A DNA stretch of 64,000 nucleotides from Molanna angustata (Eukaryota > Arthropoda > Insecta > Trichoptera > Molannidae). Below the pieces are notes generated by a model. The model was not told the DNA's origin. It was given only the letters and a program-made list of their open reading frames with translations, and searched no databases. Each line of letters opens with the position of its first letter. Position 1 is the first letter of the stretch. Both the position numbers and the translations under genes were made by a program. Shown in pieces: positions 62,061 through 64,000 of this stretch. Where the stretch lies: NCBI GenBank assembly GCA_963576475.1, contig OY754982.1, forward strand, positions 10,876,546 to 10,940,545. The letters are read 5' to 3'.

Positions 62061-62744
62061 ATTCTTCTTACATAGTTGGTCAGCTTGCTTACTTGTTTGT
62101 GTCATTGAAAAATATGGTGTGATAAAAAAAAAATCTTTGAAAATTCAAGTTTCCTCATGGATCATATCTACCTGCATTGAAAGATTTCTATAACATATAT
62201 TTATTGTCAATGTTGAATATTGCATAATAATGTCAAAAGTGCACATTTTTTTAATACTTCAAATATTCTGCATTAAGTGTCATTGATGAGTATTTTAAAA
62301 ATTCGTATTGTTTATATTAGCAATGATATTAGCACTATTATTTATTACTCTAAATATTCTCTGTTTGCAATGAAATACAAATTGGATAGTTAAATAATTG
62401 AAAGTGCATATTAATAATAATACTTAAATTGAATGATTTGTAAATACTTTGTGTCATTGTTGACTATTAAACTAAGTCGTATAGTTCACATTAGCACAAA
62501 TATTTATTACATTTAAGTGAACGACATCATTTGGTTGCAAATGCAAATCTCATAATACGATGACATTTTACGATTTCAATTTGAATATTTTAATTACCTG
62601 ACATCCAAGTCAATGTATTTCAACTGTCACAAAACAGAACTTTATCTCAAACGGTTTGATTTGTGCAAAAATATATATTTTTGTGATAAAAAAAATATAG
62701 TGTCTTCAGATTCGTCGTTAATTTTGTATTTTTATACACAACAT
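62061..62744. other. AT-rich stretch, no gene seen
   Basis: No coding frame or repeat recognised. Confidence 0.3.
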
Positions 62745-62935
62745 CACGGCATTTTCCACAATGCGAGGTAACCAGCGACAGATGTGTGGGTTTGTATTAC
62801 CTTACAAAATGAAGCATTACACGTGCGCATATACCCACAAAACAATCATTTCTCATCTAAAAAGGCACAACATTCAGAATGGGCGGTGAACCTCAATGTT
62901 GAACAATGTGAGGCGTTATTGTTATCTGTTGTGTT
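62745..62935 (+). repeat. dispersed repeat family D, copy 3
   Basis: ATCACGGCATTTTCCACAAT, GAGGTAACCAGCGACAGATG, CTCATCTAAAAAGGCACAAC, ATTCAGAATGGGCGGTGAAC and TGAGGCGTTATTG, in the order of the other two copies. Confidence 0.75.
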
Positions 62936-63194
62936 TTTAATTTGTTTATTATTAATGTTTTATTATTCAAAATTATATTTTACAGTACATCATAAGCCCA
63001 TATACCTAAAGCAACAGGATTTCTTAAAAATTTTAAAAATTCATTATGTATAATTATAATAGTTCACAAAACTAAACTGGAAAAACGTTCATTCATTATT
63101 TAATGAATATTATAATAAGATATAGCTACATGTATAGAAAAAAAACTGTCTCTCAGTAAATATAATAAATACTGTACTTAATAAGTCTAAAGAC

Positions 63195-63405
63195 TGACCT
63201 TTGTGGCAAAGTTGGTTAGGTATCTCAGTGCTGATCCAAGGATCCCGGGTTCAAATACGGGTGGAGACACAGTTTTTAATTGTGTTTTCAGTCAGGATCT
63301 GTGAGACGATTGTCATCGTAAATGTCCAGAATGTGGCAACTTGTTACAAATGCGTGTTAAATTAATGTTTGACATAGTACCTACCTGTTAGAAATACGGT
63401 TAAAA
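63195..63405 (+). mobile_element. tRNA-headed SINE, family B, copy 5
   Basis: TGACCTTTGTGGCAAAGTTG (A-box region, altered), GATCCCGGGTTCAAATACGG (B box), GGAGACACAG, CCAGAATGTGGCAACTTG and GTTTGACATAGTACCTACC. Confidence 0.9.
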
Positions 63406-64000
63406 ATAAAATAAAATTAATAGTAAGAGAAAAATAAATATATTTACGAAAATAAAAATTAATGGCAATCAATAATGTAAGTTTAGAAAAGTATTGTCAT
63501 AATTTTCATATTCCGTAAACTTAACCAAATATTAGACTTTTTTTATATGAGAGGCGTTTCTATGTGTTTCCTAACTTTGGGTAATTCACAAGATAAATTC
63601 CTACTTACCCCATTAGACCGTCCTCATATAAAAAGATTCTCACTATCGAGAATTGTCAAGAGTAACAATAATCATACATAGACTTGAGATACTCAATTGG
63701 TTGGTATATACAAACGACCAATGAAAACAAATGTTTCCTACATTATTTTATCGTGTCCTTATATGTTACGGAACCAGATACAGAATACCAGAACATGGAA
63801 TGTTCGCGTCCGATCGAACCGCCGCGCCGCGCCGTCAGTCTCAGACCACGATTCATCGACAGCAATTCTTCGCGGTCACTATTTTTCTTCGATTTCATCG
63901 CCAATTTTCTAATCGCAGTAGGTACTTTTAAATCAGAAAAGTGTTTTTTTTTATTGATCGTCCTGTTTAAATTTGCAGAAATTGTTATTCAACAGATAAG
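63406..64000. other. stretch without a recognised gene
   Basis: A GC-richer patch at about 63770-63900 (CGAACCGCCGCGCCGCGCCG) gives overlapping short frames of 66-71 codons with no recognised domain. The window ends inside unassigned sequence. Confidence 0.3.

Overview
This window is AT-rich eukaryotic DNA made almost entirely of transposable elements and their debris. I found no gene that I can assign to the host. Many features point to an arthropod, most likely an insect: CR1-, I- and RTE-type LINEs, tRNA-headed SINEs, a Penelope-like element, foldback MITEs, GTAGGTACCTAC-rich stretches, and a CR1 ORF1 ending in a domain like the baculovirus FP protein. I cannot name the order or species.

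Layout, left to right. From 1 to 8.3 kb there are LINE and SINE remnants. From 8.36 to about 14.2 kb lies a nearly complete CR1-type LINE on the minus strand: ORF1 with PHD finger, coiled coil and FP-like domain; ORF2 with endonuclease and reverse transcriptase. It interrupts an older hAT-like repeat. From 14.4 to 15.6 kb is a 43-bp satellite with a dimeric pattern. From 16 to 22 kb are LINE 3' ends and a MITE nested in one of them. From 22.8 to 24.7 kb are two members of a repeat family beginning ACTAG, one carrying a pure 18-bp minisatellite. From 27 to 37 kb are more LINE, SINE and MITE pieces and a ten-unit 44-bp array. From 37.9 to 43.9 kb a 3.0-kb block, itself full of tandem arrays, is duplicated in tandem. 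At 44.6 kb an insertion with 19-bp flanking duplications contains a perfect 82-bp inverted repeat. From 46.29 to 51.96 kb lies a complete I-clade LINE (two intact ORFs, RNase H, 10-bp target duplication). From 52 to 53.7 kb is an unassigned, more GC-rich patch. From 55.9 to 57.2 kb is a 5'-truncated Penelope-like element followed by a hammerhead ribozyme motif. The rest to 64 kb is SINE, RTE and MITE debris, with nested insertions.

How the parts work together. The autonomous CR1 and I elements supply complete retrotransposition machinery. Several unrelated-looking LINE 3' ends here carry a stem-loop with a conserved core (ACAG...CTAGT) but different outer stems that remain paired, which is what is expected of an RNA structure recognised by the reverse transcriptase. 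A separate LINE 3' hairpin (ATTGCC...GGCAAT) is also found at the tail of a tRNA-headed SINE, suggesting that the SINE borrows that LINE's enzyme. The best leads are these shared 3' hairpins, the hammerhead in the Penelope-like element, the perfect inverted repeat with a hammerhead-like core, and the intact I element whose ORF2 has no AUG start.
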